64,000 bases of DNA from Letharia columbiana (lineage: Eukaryota; Ascomycota; Lecanoromycetes; Lecanorales; Parmeliaceae): positions 1-64,000 of the forward strand of contig NW_023501085.1 in the NCBI RefSeq assembly GCF_014066305.1. The letters run 5' to 3'. This document shows positions 45,757-58,000 of this stretch, in pieces. The stretch's first letter is position 1, and each line of letters begins with the position of its first letter. The translations under genes were made by a program, and so were the position numbers. The notes under the pieces are model-generated. The model was not told the DNA's origin and did no database searches. It worked only from the letters and a program-made list of their open reading frames with translations.

Positions 45757-47037
45757 CTTCAACTTTGGAACTTTGATCCTCTCGTCTCAGGGATGTTGTT
45801 TGCTTTACGCTCTGCGGAATGGACGGCGGGTCTAAGACCCGGAAGCGAGGATGGTAAGCGGAGACTGACTTGACAGCGCCGAAAACAATCGTGTGGAACA
45901 AAACCTGACGAGAGAGCTTTGAGAGATACTGTAAGGCTCAAGTTACAGGGGTCCAGTGCGCTTGAAAAACAGGCGGGCTGAGCGGAGGAAGGAGCGAGGT
46001 GGGGGAATTTCAAGTGGGGCCTAGCCATGCAGAGCGCCTACATAGGAAGGTACATCCAAGGTAGCGGCAAGCTAAAGAGTCAGCTCCGCACAGACGCGTT
46101 GATTGAGCGTATTCATGATCTTCGACAGTGCCTTGTGCTGCGCATTGTATAACAGGCACGGTCTACTTTCGCACAACTGCTAGAAGTCTTACAAAAGGTA
46201 TTTTGTTTTCCACTAGTATCGTTGGAGCTGGATGTATTCTGGGCACGTATGATAATATGACAGGGAAGCTGTCAGAGGACATTGACAGTCGAGGGGATTG
46301 GCGGTACCAACTCCTGATACATTGACAAGGTCAGCATCAACCAGGATCTTCTCGCTGTCAAATACTCGAAACATCGAACTTGGAGCAAGTCTCTCCGTGA
46401 ACAAAAGTAAGTCTGGGGAAGATGCTATGATTCGAGGTCAGGAAGAACAATTTTACTGCTTTAGGCTGCAACGTTTCCTGACAGCTTGCCTGCTGGAAAT
46501 GTGTGCTGCCATGAGCATTTCATCACAAGAAAATTGCACTCCGCAATGCGATGATACTTGGCTCTGTTTTGGTCAGCATACTGGAGACTCTTGGAAGATA
46601 AATCTCCTTCTCAGCTTTATAGAAGCAACGCGCCTGGTCAAGCTTCGGGCAATGGATGCCTTGATCGCATCTAGGCTCAGACTGTTTCTTCACCACCACG
46701 GGCGTTATGGCTCGGTTATCAGGGACGCAGATCCTCGGACCTTACATCCCCAACTTGACGAGCAAAATCTGACTGACGGCAAAGACATGATCATCAGCGA
46801 GCATCTAGACAAAGACTGTTTCCACGCTTTCACGGATCCCTGCATGTCGAACCCTTACAAACAAGAGTAGCCAGTATCCAGGGACAAGACCTGTTCTGGT
46901 GTCAGCGTAGGACACGTGCAAGATGGATGATGTGGCAGCGCCACAACGGTGACTGGTTGGCTAACGGTAGGTCGTTTTGCCTTTGACACTTGAGCGAGGT
47001 GCATCATCTTCCGATGCCCAGACAAAGCTGCACATAA
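45757..47037. other. Intergenic region with an unassigned open frame
   Basis: A + strand frame of about 190 codons (46298..46870) contains Cys-rich ECTPQCDDTWLCFGQH-type sequence but matches no family I know and lacks a convincing start; it may be a fragment. Nothing else recognised. Confidence 0.35.
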
Positions 47038-47508
47038 TTGCGCTATCTATGCCGGCCGTGTTACGGCACCAAAGGAGGTGCAGTCGAGTTCGGGACCAAC
47101 TATTTCCCAGCAATTATGCCTCGCGAGCTCGTTTTGCATCGCTACACGATCACGATCGATGCCCGATACGACAAGGATGGAAAGCAGCTCCCTGAACCTA
47201 TAAAACAAGAAACTGAAAATGTGTATCCGGATCTTGCTGAACCGCTTGGAGTCGGATTCGGAGTCCTCAAGCGGAAACTCCCATTGCCCACTGATTTCAA
47301 ATCAACTCTGATCTGTCTTGAGAAAAATTCGCAATCTTTGTGGGGTCCAGAGATCGAGTATTTCCACGAGAATGACAATGCACCAGGGAGTGATGCACAA
47401 ATATACCAGCTACGCATCGAGGAGACGCTTCCAACTCTCAAAATCTCTGAGCTCAAAGAGTCTTGGCCTTCCACGGATGTTGGAGTGCAAGCAAGCATAG
47501 AGAGGTAA
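47038..47508 (+). pseudogene. Orphan Argonaute N-domain fragment
   Basis: The frame reads RPCYGTKGGAVEFGTNYFPAIMP..LVLHRYTITID, then a linker, PTDFKSTLICLEKN, YFHENDN and LRIEETLPTLKISELKESW. This follows the ArgoN domain of eukaryotic Argonautes (R-P-x-Y-G-T-x-G...N-Y-F; L-Y/H-R-Y; TDFKSTLI; V/I-x-x-T...L-x-ELL). No PAZ or PIWI domain follows: about 440 bp later a BAHD acyltransferase starts. No ATG precedes the homology in frame; an upstream exon may be missing. I infer a truncated relic of a QDE-2-like gene, lacking the slicer domain. Weak open frames at 47547-47837 do not resemble PAZ. Confidence 0.75.
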
Positions 47509-47950
47509 CACTGACCTGAAATGGCGTATACCAGAGAACCAAAGCTGTGGCAGCAGTTACAGAAGTCGTTGCCCAATCTCCGCAGCTTCTCTCTCCTTCG
47601 AGCGTGCATGAAAGTTCTCAGAGCATGATTTGGAAGCGCCGTAAGCTGTCACGTAGCACGTCTGGTAGCTCACCCATTGCACATTGTGTATTGCTTATGA
47701 AGCATACTGGACCAGTCTTTACGTGGATGTTGAATGCCGCGGAACAGTTGCTAAAACTTGCGGGGCGACTGACGCGTGCTTGTCCCATTTCGGAGTCTAA
47801 TCTAGGAGTGTTAATAAAACCATGGGTTCCCGCATAACGTGACCGTCTCAGAATGGTCCGTGCTGACGTGATTACGGCAGCTATGGAAGCCTCCAAATCT
47901 CTCTCCGTTGTTGATGCTCACTACATTACACAAGAAGGCTTCACTCCGCG

Positions 47951-49339
47951 ATGCAGGATTTCACGGCGAACGAAGCGCACCTCTCCACATTGGACCAGAT
48001 ATCTCCCCAAGCCTACACTCGCTTCATCCTTTGCTTCGGACTTGACTCCGGTTCTCCTCATGATGAAGCTACACAGAGCCTGCGCCACGGTTTGGAAGCT
48101 ACAGCAATTCAAATTCCAGCCTTGAAAAGCCTCGTCGTTTCGGTGACCGACTCCAGAGGAAGGGAGACCAAAGACCTCCGTCAACAAGATGTCACTATGT
48201 TCACTGTCAAAGACCTCACGACCAGTAGGCTGGACTTTGGCGAGATTCGATCACAAGGCTTCCCCAGCCAGGTCTTCGATGCCAAAATGCTATGCGCAAC
48301 CGGTGTCTTTGTAGTCCCGGGATCTCCGGTGCCAACGTTTCTAGCGCAGGCCAATCTCATCGCTGGAGGTTTGCTACTCGGTCTGTCCGTCTGGCATGGA
48401 GCTTTTGACGGAACAGCTATCACTACAATACTTAGATTGTGGGCGCAAAATTGCCGCGCCACAAAAGATCCGGTAAACGATAGCATTGACACCTTCACCC
48501 TGTCTGCCGCCGCTTTCGACAATTCGCGCCTGTCGAAAGTCTCTGTCCTCCAAAGAGGGTCAGTAGAGGACCATCCCGAGTTCCTCCTACTACCCGAAGC
48601 ACCAACCGCCTTACCGCCAGGCTTGACTCAGACTTTGAAGACTCAGATCTTTCACATCTCTCCTGCTTCTATTTCAGCCCTCAAAGACCTCGCGAACCCT
48701 CGGCACTCCTTGTCGCCCCAAACAGAGTACAGCTGGATCTCCACCAATACCGCCATCAGTGCTCTCCTCTGGCGATCCGTCATGTTTGCCACGTACGGTC
48801 ACGAACGCCCTGTTACGGATTCAGTATCCATGTTCAGCTTGCCGCTCAATGCGCGCACAAGGATGGATCCACCTCTATCACCAGATCTCCTCGCGAGCGC
48901 ATGGTGCTTTCAAGATTCTAGACTCCCAGTCAACGCTCTTCTTGAGGCCAATCTCGCCGACATCGCGCTCATTGTACGCAGAGGTACTGACAGGGTCGAC
49001 GCAAGTTACATTGATTCGCTGATCAACATGATCGATAGCGTGCCGAATCCATCTCTGTTGACGCCATTGGTTTTCACGGATGTTTTGAAGACGTGTTCGA
49101 TCTCTACTTCGTGGGCCGGGTTTGCGATGTACGATTTCGACTGGGGGAACGCGCTGGGTGGAACGTGCGAGAGGGTGAGGACTGTAGCTAGTGGTATGTT
49201 TAATGGTATGCAAGTTGTGCTTCCGGAGTTGACGAAAGAGATGGGTGGGGGGTTGGAGATTGTGGTTGGGTTGGAGGATGACGCGATGGAGCGGCTGAAG
49301 AGGGATGAGGTTTGGATGAAGTTTGCGCGGTTACCGTGA
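47951..49339 (+). CDS. BAHD-type acyltransferase (transferase family)
   Basis: Intronless, 462 residues. The catalytic H-x-x-x-D is WHGAFDG at residues 149-153, and the structural D-F-x-W-G motif is DFDWG from residue 395 (YDFDWGNALGG). N-terminal LSTLDQISPQAYTRFILCF and a central SALLWRS segment fit the fungal transferase family that includes trichothecene 3-O-acetyltransferase. It transfers acyl groups from CoA to a hydroxyl or amine of a small molecule; the substrate is unknown. The start is the first ATG of the frame and gives a normal N-terminus. Confidence 0.9.
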   Translation: MQDFTANEAHLSTLDQISPQAYTRFILCFGLDSGSPHDEATQSLRHGLEATAIQIPALKSLVVSVTDSRGRETKDLRQQDVTMFTVKDLTTSRLDFGEIRSQGFPSQVFDAKMLCATGVFVVPGSPVPTFLAQANLIAGGLLLGLSVWHGAFDGTAITTILRLWAQNCRATKDPVNDSIDTFTLSAAAFDNSRLSKVSVLQRGSVEDHPEFLLLPEAPTALPPGLTQTLKTQIFHISPASISALKDLANPRHSLSPQTEYSWISTNTAISALLWRSVMFATYGHERPVTDSVSMFSLPLNARTRMDPPLSPDLLASAWCFQDSRLPVNALLEANLADIALIVRRGTDRVDASYIDSLINMIDSVPNPSLLTPLVFTDVLKTCSISTSWAGFAMYDFDWGNALGGTCERVRTVASGMFNGMQVVLPELTKEMGGGLEIVVGLEDDAMERLKRDEVWMKFARLP

Positions 49340-49466
49340 AGGCTCTGGGGTGTGTAGCTATTGAGGTCCACAATTAGATACTCACGCATCAAAGACTTCT
49401 TCTTCTAACGTAGCCTTTGACAACTGACTCTGGCCGTACCTGGCTAACACTTTCAAAACACCCGGG

Positions 49467-49924
49467 CAGGGCGGCAACGGTGGAAATAGTTGGTTTTGGA
49501 GGGCAAACTGCACTAACTACTAGATTTGGAAATCGAAACTGCACCAACTACCATATATTGAAAACCAACTACCCCACTATCAGTGCACTGATAGTGGAGC
49601 AGTTATAATAAAAGCTAAAATATCGCTCAGTGGGGGGCAATACCTATATCATAGTGTTAAGCCCTATCAGCCCTATCAGCCCTATCAGCCCTATTTCAGC
49701 CCTACTTTAACCCTATAAATGTTGACCTATTAGCTCTTTTAACTCAAAAACCGACTTTTTAAAAGATTATTATAAACTACTCAACTATCAGTTGAACCAG
49801 TTGGTTTTGCGGTCAGAACTGCACCAACTATCAACCGGTAGACCCCAAACTGCACCATCAACTACGAGAAACTAACGGTTCCACTGGTAGTGGACCAGTT
49901 AGTTGGTCCACATTGCCAGCCCTG
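49467..49924. mobile_element. Non-autonomous hAT-like element (MITE)
   Basis: The ends are imperfect inverted repeats starting CAGGGCGGCAACGGTGG and, in reverse complement, CAGGGCTGGCAATGTGG; CAGGG ends are usual in hAT elements. The 8 bases outside (CACCCGGG left, CCCCGGGG right) match at 6 of 8, compatible with a decayed 8-bp target duplication. The 458-bp body is A+T-rich, codes for nothing, and carries at least five subterminal copies of a word like AACTGCACCAACTAC in both orientations, plus an AGCCCTATC tandem array. Confidence 0.75.
49663..49710 (+). repeat. AGCCCTATC tandem repeats inside the MITE
   Basis: Four or five 9-bp copies of AGCCCTATC (last ones degenerate), seen directly. 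Confidence 0.85.
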
Positions 49925-51823
49925 CCCCGGGGGCTCAACTTCGGCCAACGGACACTGAAGCGGAATTCAAATCCTCAAGTCACAGAGTATACTCAATTTG
50001 TAACATATCCCCAAAAACATTTACGATCAACCAAGGGTCTAGGAAGATTCCGTGCTACCCAAATCTCCTCTGAAGGTCGAACCCCCCAAGAATTCTACAC
50101 ACCCCTCTCCATCCGTTCGCGCAGCCACTCTCAAATAGACAACACCACGATTCTAAGACAAAGCAGGTCAAGATGTATCAAGATACGAGCTCATTGCGCG
50201 AGAGGAGCAGCCAAACCGAGCCTACAGGATACTGCCTTTGCGTAAGGGCGACAGAAGCTGACCTCCTAGACATCCGATATCGGCTACGAGGACAACGACC
50301 TCCGAGCTGCGAAACATGAAAGTGCTATGTGCAAGAACCAAATAGTAACGACTCACGGTCACGGCAGAGGCTTCCCGTACTTTTTCCGTAGCCTGCACAC
50401 ACCACGCCATAGAACCGTCAGCTGCCCCCGACAACAGCGAGGAATTCGGACTTGGCCTTGGCTCGCTGTGCACCATAGATGTAGGCAAGATCTGGGAGAA
50501 GGTAAGGGTAAGGGTAGGTGGACGCTATGATGGAAATCTGTAACCTTGGCGCTCAGTTTTGCTAAAGGGTTGGGTGACGGAGAGGTTGACTGTGGGGAGT
50601 TGGAGAAGTCGTGAGGGAGTTCAGATGGTATTTTGGCTTGGACTTGATGATCGCATGTACGGATTCGAGTGTATGATGCGGCTTATCTTGGTCGGTGCTC
50701 GGATGCGCGCCGCCGCGCTGCCTAGGAATTGAGCCGCATCCATCCCACAGAAATGCGCCTCGCCGTTCGTCGTCAACAATGATTCAGATATCACGTCAAA
50801 CAGATCGAGTCCTCCCGCGTCAATCGAGAATTTGTGCAACCGGAGAACCATTGTCGGATCGAAGACCGAAGGCTGGAACAAACATCCCTTTTCACAGCAA
50901 CACGACCACGCACATACAGTCTTTTGACGAGCGTGCCCAAGTCATGGGGTCTCCGAACAACTGTGAGCGCTCAGACATCTTGTCGGTACTCATTGGAAGC
51001 GTTTTGAACTTTGCTTCTCCACTGGCGGCTTTCACCGAAAAAGTGATTGCGGCAACGCACTGTCTGGCCATCCATTGCCGGGGGTCATATTTCAATGCTC
51101 TATGAATTCAGGTAATAACGACTAAGTTTACCGCCTTCTATATCCTCGTTCTAGAGGTCCGTAGGCCTCCTGTCGCACTCCGGCCGTATCTTCAGTCAAA
51201 TTATCCCGACTCCATTACTTTACTGTCTTAGTCTTCGTGGACACCCCGGGGGGTCCCTAGCTCTCTGGCTTTGCTCACCGCGAACGAGTTCATGTAAACG
51301 ACATGGGCCGCAGGCATTGGTTCCTGATGATCTACAACTGCGTTCCAGGGGCGTCTTGCCAGTGAGCTTGTCAGTCGAGATCGTGGGGGCGAGGTCTGAC
51401 TCAGTCGTTCTTGCAGCGCCATTCGTAGACCTGTTCCGCTTCGGAGTCTCCGGGCGTATTTTCAATATGGGCAATGGAAGTGCGTGTTGCTGTGAATGTC
51501 ATCAGAAGACGAAGAGACGGGAGACGCGAGGGAAAGATTGAGAGTACCAGACTTTGCTTGGGAGGGATAATGGTGGAGATTGATATCAAGATCTCGAGGC
51601 GAATACAACAAGTGTGCCTTATTTGAAGAGCAAAGCTGCTAGAAAAAGGGTGAATGTAAAAAGGATTCTAAAAGCGACCTATTAACGCCCTTGCTAGCTT
51701 AGCTCCTAGGTCCCTTTGCGTCCAAGACCCTGTCGTAACATCTCTACCACAACATGTATGTAGTACTGTTTCATCCAAATATTCCGTACCTTGCAGTCCC
51801 TCAAACCTGCCATCATGCTGACT
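49925..51823. other. Intergenic region with unassigned open frames
   Basis: About 1.9 kb with overlapping frames on both strands. On the - strand, MVLRLHKFSIDAGGLDLFDV (near 50,840) and EPMPAAHVVYMNSFAVSKAREL (near 51,300) look protein-like and may be exons of an unrecognised gene, but I could not join them. Not annotated as a gene. Confidence 0.3.
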
Positions 51824-52965
51824 TCACCTGACCCAGTTCGTACGGCTGTTGCGCATTTGGAGTCAGCCGAGTTCCTTCGCAGCGAGGGCATAACTTACCA
51901 GAGAGGACATCTTCTGCGGACGTGCAGCCAAGCATTCATGCATTCGCCGTGGAAAGGCTGTTGGCATCGTGCTTCACACCGGACGAGCCCTTCATTACCG
52001 AGCCTTTGCAGGCAGATGGAGCAATCCCCCACAATACTCCCGTTGTCTTCCTCTGGGGGCACCAGAAGCCTGTACGCTGGGGACGGAACTGCGAGTGTTC
52101 GTGTTGCCGCCCGGGGTATAGCAGTTGGGGATGCTACATGCCTTCCAAACTGATTCTGCCGAGGACGGCGTGTTGAGGAAGCGGCGGAATTCGGCCTTGG
52201 AACCTCGACAGTGAGGGCGGGAGTTGCGGCTCCACCTCTTACGCCTGCTACTGCTGCGACTTGCTGGGTTAAAGCATCGCTCACTCGGAGGTTCCTATTT
52301 CGTAGACGGCGTAACTTCTCGCGAGCTACCTCCGTTTCCTGACGAGCTATGGCTGTATCTCGTCGAGCTATCTCGATGTCCTGAAGAGCTATCGTGAGGT
52401 CCCGGCGAGATATGGCTGCGTCCCGGCGAGCGATCTCCGCGTCCCGGCGAGCTATCTCTGCATCTTGTCGAGCGGCTTCTACCTCACGAGTATGAGTCCG
52501 AGCAGCGTGCTTGGACTGCGAAATCCGCGGCCTTCTTGCAGCTCGCTCGACTCTAACAGCATCTTCCAGTCGAACACCCTCTTCATCTAGAGCGACTTGC
52601 CCAAGCCGAGCCTCATTTTCCAGCTGCACAGTAGTCTCCAACCTAGCAGCTGCCACAATCTGGAACTGTTGAACCCGATCGCGCCATTTCGCAGCCACGA
52701 CCCCGACCTGGTCTTGGTGATTCCAATGGTTGCATAGAAGGAGGCGTGCAAGACGTTCCAGCACATGGTCAACTCCGGAGGCTGATATATTCATGCTCGA
52801 GATCTGAAGTAGGAGATCAGAGGCATGTTGGCAATTCGCTGCAGCGACACGGTGATGGCAACGCCGACGCTTCGGTTTGGCATATCCGACGCAGGTGGCC
52901 CCCAACGAGACCTGGCCAACTCCCAAGACATCTTCAGCGTCCCATAGGCCAACGAGAGGAGGCAT
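51824..52965 (-). CDS. Coiled-coil RING-finger protein
   Basis: Exons 52965..51899 and 51845..51824 (53-nt intron) give 362 residues. Residues 315-356 form a RING: CSIC, then VRCEARCQQPFHGECMNAW, then CPL|C split across the intron and RTNWVR at the end; without the intron the last Cys would be lost, so splicing completes the finger. The middle (about residues 165-215) is a coiled coil made of exact 7-residue repeats (IARRDAE, IARRDAA, ISRRDLT and so on). The N-terminus is His/Cys-containing with no known domain. RING proteins of this form act as E3 ubiquitin ligases; substrate unknown. The coiled coil suggests dimerisation. Confidence 0.82.
52310..52480 (-). repeat. 21-bp repeats encoding a heptad coiled coil
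   Basis: About seven consecutive 21-bp units on the - strand, each encoding (I/V)A-R-R/Q-D/E-x-x. Confidence 0.8.
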
Positions 52966-55082
52966 GTTTGGCGAAAGTCAATTGGGAGCAGACAATCTTA
53001 GGTAGGTTCAATGGCTTTTCTGTGAAGAGATTGTCAAGAAGATGAGTGCTGAGAGAGAGGCATACCCTGTTTTTAATGAAGCTGTCATGCAGCTGGCCGC
53101 ACGGGCTTGAAACGTGAACAAAGAGATCGTTAGGCAGGACTGGACCAACAACTTCTAGGAACAAGGATCAAGCTCCTGGTTTGACACTGCGAGACATGGA
53201 TGACTTGGCATGTGAAATTATACTGGTCTGTGATCAAAGCATCAACAGCTCGTCTTTCAATGTTTTTTTCGGTGAGTATGCAGCTTGGAGGCCAAGAAGT
53301 CTTTTTGCCTTAGCAGGCCCGCTGCCAGAAAACTTGGCAGCTGCGATGGCAGAATCCTCATTTGCATATCGACAATACGAGCAGGAACTTGGAGGCTCAT
53401 GGTCCGTAAAGCGCTCCGTTCCATTTCCCCTGCATATTGATTGCCAACGTTTTTGCTTTTTTACCTCGCTAGGAGTTTGGAAGAGGTAAGATAGCAAAGA
53501 GCAAAACTTTATGCACTTTCTGGCGTAACCACCCAAATGGCATCTTATGAGCCTTCACATTAGGCCCCTTTCAGGTGCTCAAGGTGTTATAGTACTTGAT
53601 TAGAATGTGTTAGCCTCCTAATGACGACTCCGTAGTATAATCTTAATACTCAAAAATTTCTATCGAGAATACTCGTATGTGAAGACTTCGAATTTTGTCG
53701 CATATTAGAGTACAGATGTGTGTGGGAAAGCGGTCATACGCTTTCAAGCCTACAACTAGTATAAGTTACTGTTTAGTGACGGACTACTAGTGATCACCTT
53801 TTGGTCTAGTCGTAACGAGCATAACCCCGCTTCTAGTACACGCTTCACACGCGAAAAGTCGCGAAAATATAATACGCCTTACTTTACATGAGAAGTAATG
53901 AGACGATCGTCGACTTATACAGTATTCTTGTATAGAAAGTTTAACGCGTTTGATTCGTACTTGAGTGTAAAACCTTCAAGTCAAGTTCTCTAACTAAATG
54001 TAAATTTTCATATCAAGCTCTTAGCTTTTTCCACCATCCCATCCTCCTGATGCATATATGTGTAAAATCTACACACTTCTTCCCAGCAGCATGTACAGTT
54101 TGGTTTTTTTCCACTCTGGCCAGGCCTGACCTGCGTCATCCTATTACTCACATGAGACCTCAATCTTTACAGACTCGCAACCTTGATAGTCACCTGCATT
54201 AATCCTCACGGCGCCATATGAACAAGGCTCTGCGCTTAATCTGCCAGAGGTCGTCTGATCCTTTGAAATGATCCCGGGTGAATTTCGTCGTACATCAATC
54301 TACATAAAGTTGGGAGACGTCTCCGTCTGGTTCCGCCCAAGCCTGCTTCCGCCTCCGAATCTTAACTCTATTGGCGAAGACAATGAGATGGCTTCAACAA
54401 TTGATACTCTGCAACCCATCAGCTTCTACTGAGCTATAGTCCTTCTCTGCTGATCTATCCTTTGATCCTTCACCTGCTTATTTATATGGCGGTACGGTAT
54501 CTAATCCTTACCATAGCAATGCAGATTCCTGTGTTTTCTTTTGTTTCTGATAAACCTTTCCCAGTAGATGGCGTCACCGATCCATTTCAACCTTTTCTAT
54601 CGATCGGCCGCTCTGGCCACCGGCTCTGATCGTGACAAGACTGTGGCGGCTCGAAGCTGCGAGGACCCAAAATGCATAAGTCGAGATGCCTAGGTGTTAA
54701 GAAAGCCATCAGTGGGCAACCATGGAATGGCATACAGATTCGTGAGCTAGCTGCAGTCAAGTATTTTCGACTCTGTCTGGAACAAGCCTATGGCTGAACC
54801 CCGACTACCGAACGCTATGCCGTACACAGCGAGATCGAAAAACGAACAGCATCAGGGTCAGCCTAGCATGCCACCTGTTAGGTATAAGAAGGGCCAGGTT
54901 TCCCATATCCTACTGGTCTTTCAAGCTCATCTTTCATTACTCTTTCACTTGCATATTTTCTGCCATCGTTTCCAAGACTTCTGATTCCGGTAATCAGAGT
55001 CTTCAGACACACTATCTTTAACGGTTTTCTTCACCAACACTATCTTTAACACAGTTTCTATACTCGCAATCTCTTTGACAGG
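52966..55082. other. Large intergenic region
   Basis: About 2.1 kb without a supported gene. 53600-54060 is A+T-rich with many CGA/TCG and TA words and may be an old RIP-mutated repeat. The last 100 bp contain a duplicated ACACTATCTTTAAC word just before the next start. Confidence 0.4.
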
Positions 55083-58000
55083 ATGCATCCGACAATCTTC
55101 CTTACTTCCTTAGTAGGACTCGCTGCAGCTGCTCCCCTTGCATCGCAGAGTGCCTCGGACTGCAGCAACGGCCCAAAGTCAACTGTTACGGTCACTGTGA
55201 CTCCGTCATCAAGCACATGCGGAACGACTAAAACCAGTTCGAAGCACACAACACACAGCACAGTCCCCTCGAGTAGCCACCATTCATCCATTCATTCTTC
55301 GAGTACTCGCTCTGGTAGCGTGCACTCATCCATTCATTCAACATCATTAACAAGCAGCCACCACTCAACTCCCTCCCCCGCTACTCCATGGAGTAGCCAC
55401 CTGTCATCCTCCGTGCACTCGAGCACATCCTCATCTCACTGGTCGCGCCCAACTTCTTCCTCCATCAAGGGTTCCTCCAGCTCGGTTCACCCATCGTCGT
55501 CTGCTGCTTCTAGCAAGATCTCTTCCGCTAGCAGCTCCGTCAAGCCTACGATTCCGAGTAGCTCTAGCGAGATTTACTCAAGATCAGCGCATCCATCCTC
55601 GTCTGCGAGCTCCAGCAAAATTCCTTCGAGCTCAGTGCACCCAGCCTCATCCCGCAGCTATAGTAGCTCGATTGAGACTCCTTTCAGCAGCTCCATGCAC
55701 CCATCTTCGTCGAGTAGCTCGGTCAAAGCTCCTGCTTCCACCAGTTCGGTACACCTATCCTCATCTGCCAGCTCAGTCCAGTTCTCTTCCTCCAGCTCGG
55801 TCAAGACCGCTTCCTCCAGCAGCTGGGAGCGTCCTTCCTCATCCCCTTCAAGCAAAGTTTCTTCAACTAGCAAGGTAGGCGTCTTCGAAGAGTCCCTGGC
55901 TGATAAGCCCCACAACATTAGTCATCCCTGGAAGAGGTTGACAGCCTGGACTAGTCCATAGATGAAAACCATCCAAGAGAAGAAATGCTGACTTCGCAAT
56001 TTTAAATAGGTCACCTCTTCTAGCCAAACAATCTCTTCGAGCTCTGCACACCCAATTTCATCTTCGTCAAGCAATATCTCGCCTTTGAGCTCAGCAACTA
56101 GCGTTTCATTAAGTGTCGAATCACCGGTCAGCTCCCATTCCAGCTCAAGCACTCCTTCAAGCGTGCACTCGGCTTCTCCCTCAAGCAGCAGCCACTCTAC
56201 CAGTGTATCAAGCAGCCCATTAAGCAATGCGACGACTCTTTTGCCTAACAGTAGCCACTCGAGCCTCTCATCAAGCAGCAAACCGGCCTCGTCATCGAGC
56301 TCCTCCATTAGCATTCACTCGATTGTGCCATCAACGAGCTTCTCAAGCGCTTACTCAACTGGTCCATCGAGCTCCTTCAGCAGCATCCACTCGATTGTGC
56401 CATCAACAAGCTCCTCAAGCGCTCAATCGACTGGTCCATCGAGCTCCTTCAGCAGCATCCACTCGATTGTGCCATCAATAAGCTCCTCAAGCGCTCAATC
56501 GACTGGTCCATCGAGCTCCTTCAGCAGCAGCCACTCGACTGTGTCATCAACGGGCTCCTCAAGCGCTCAATCGACTGGTCCATCGAGCTCCTTCAGCAGC
56601 AGCCACTCGACTGTGTCATCAACGGGCTCCTCAAGCGCTCAATCGACTGGTCCATCGAGCTCCTTCAGCAGCATCCACTCGATTGTGCCATCAACAAGCT
56701 CCTCAAGCGCTCAATCGACTGGTCCATCGAGCTCCTTCAGCAGCATCCACTCGACTGTGTCATCAACGGGCTCCTCAAGCGCTCACTCGACTATTCCATC
56801 GAGTTCCTCCAGCTCTAGCACTGCGTCTTTCACCTGCACTGCCTCCCCGGCCGCCCAAACCGGCTTCACAGGCCCAACCAAGCTCAACGGTGCAATCCAA
56901 GCACCTGATGGATCCACCTACTTGACTGTGCACTTCCAAGCTGGCAACACCCTTGATACCGCTTTCTGTGCTGAACAATGCCTAGGAGATGCCGCTGCCG
57001 GATGTAAATTCTTCAATGCTTACTTGGGCTACACCAACGGTCAGATCGATGGTACCCACTGCGCTGAGTACACCACCACATATGGCTCTCCATATGACAC
57101 CAATGTTGGACAATATCAAGGCAACACATACTATAGTGTCGGTTGCAGCTATGGATACAGCTTAGTTTCGAGCTCTAGCTCTTCGTCTGTTGTTTCATCA
57201 ACCTCGTCAAAAACTAGCTCAGCCAGCACCATCCAAAGCTCGATTGTGTCGTCCACCTCCAGCGCACCTCGAAGCTCCGTGACATCTTCAGGCCCCAGCT
57301 CTTCTCAGACGACGGCTGTCCCTTCCAGCTCTTCTCAGACGACGGCTGTCCCTTTCCAGCTCTTCTCAGACGACGGCTGTCCCTTCCAGCTCTTCTCAGA
57401 CGACGGCTGTCCCTTCCAGCTCTTCTCAGACGACGGCTGTCCCTTCCAGCTCTTCTCAGACGACGGCTGTCCCTTCCAGCTCTTCTCAGACGACGGCTGT
57501 CCCTTCCAGCTCTTCTCAGACGACGGCTGTCCCTTCCAGCTCTTCTCAGACGACGGCTGTCCCTTCCAGCTCTTCTCAGACGATGGCTGTCCCTTCCAGC
57601 TCTTCTCAGACGATGGCTGTCCCTTCCAGCTCCAACGCGCCCTCGAGCTCTGACGTCTCATCTACCAACACGAGGAGACACCGTATCCAAACGGCCCAGA
57701 CCACTACCATCCCAGTGCAAACCTCCACCATGGATGTCATCACCTCTGAGGTCGTCTACACAACGGTCACAAGCTGCCCAGTAGCGAGCACAACTCACAC
57801 CATGGGAGGAAGCACTTCGATTGAGGTTGTTACCAGCGTCTCTACCTTCCTCACAACGGATACTGTGACTATCTGCACGAGATGCACTGCTACGACCCCC
57901 TCGTTCACACCTGCATCTAGCACCCCCGCTGCTGCTACCACCACTGCTACTGGCTCGGCTGTCAACACGCCTTCTAACTCGGGCTCCAGCGCCGCTGCTA

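Noticed and set aside
50620..51480. Possible - strand multi-exon gene
   Set aside because: Several stretches look protein-like, but no family was recognised and no consistent chain of exons could be built.
56316..57630. Regular direct repeats resembling a CRISPR array
   Set aside because: The repeats are contiguous and coding, with no unique spacers, and the sequence is eukaryotic.
57335..57661. Repetitive - strand frame encoding SWKGQPSSEK-type units
   Set aside because: It is the mirror of the 30-bp repeat array, which stays open in several frames because the unit length is divisible by three.
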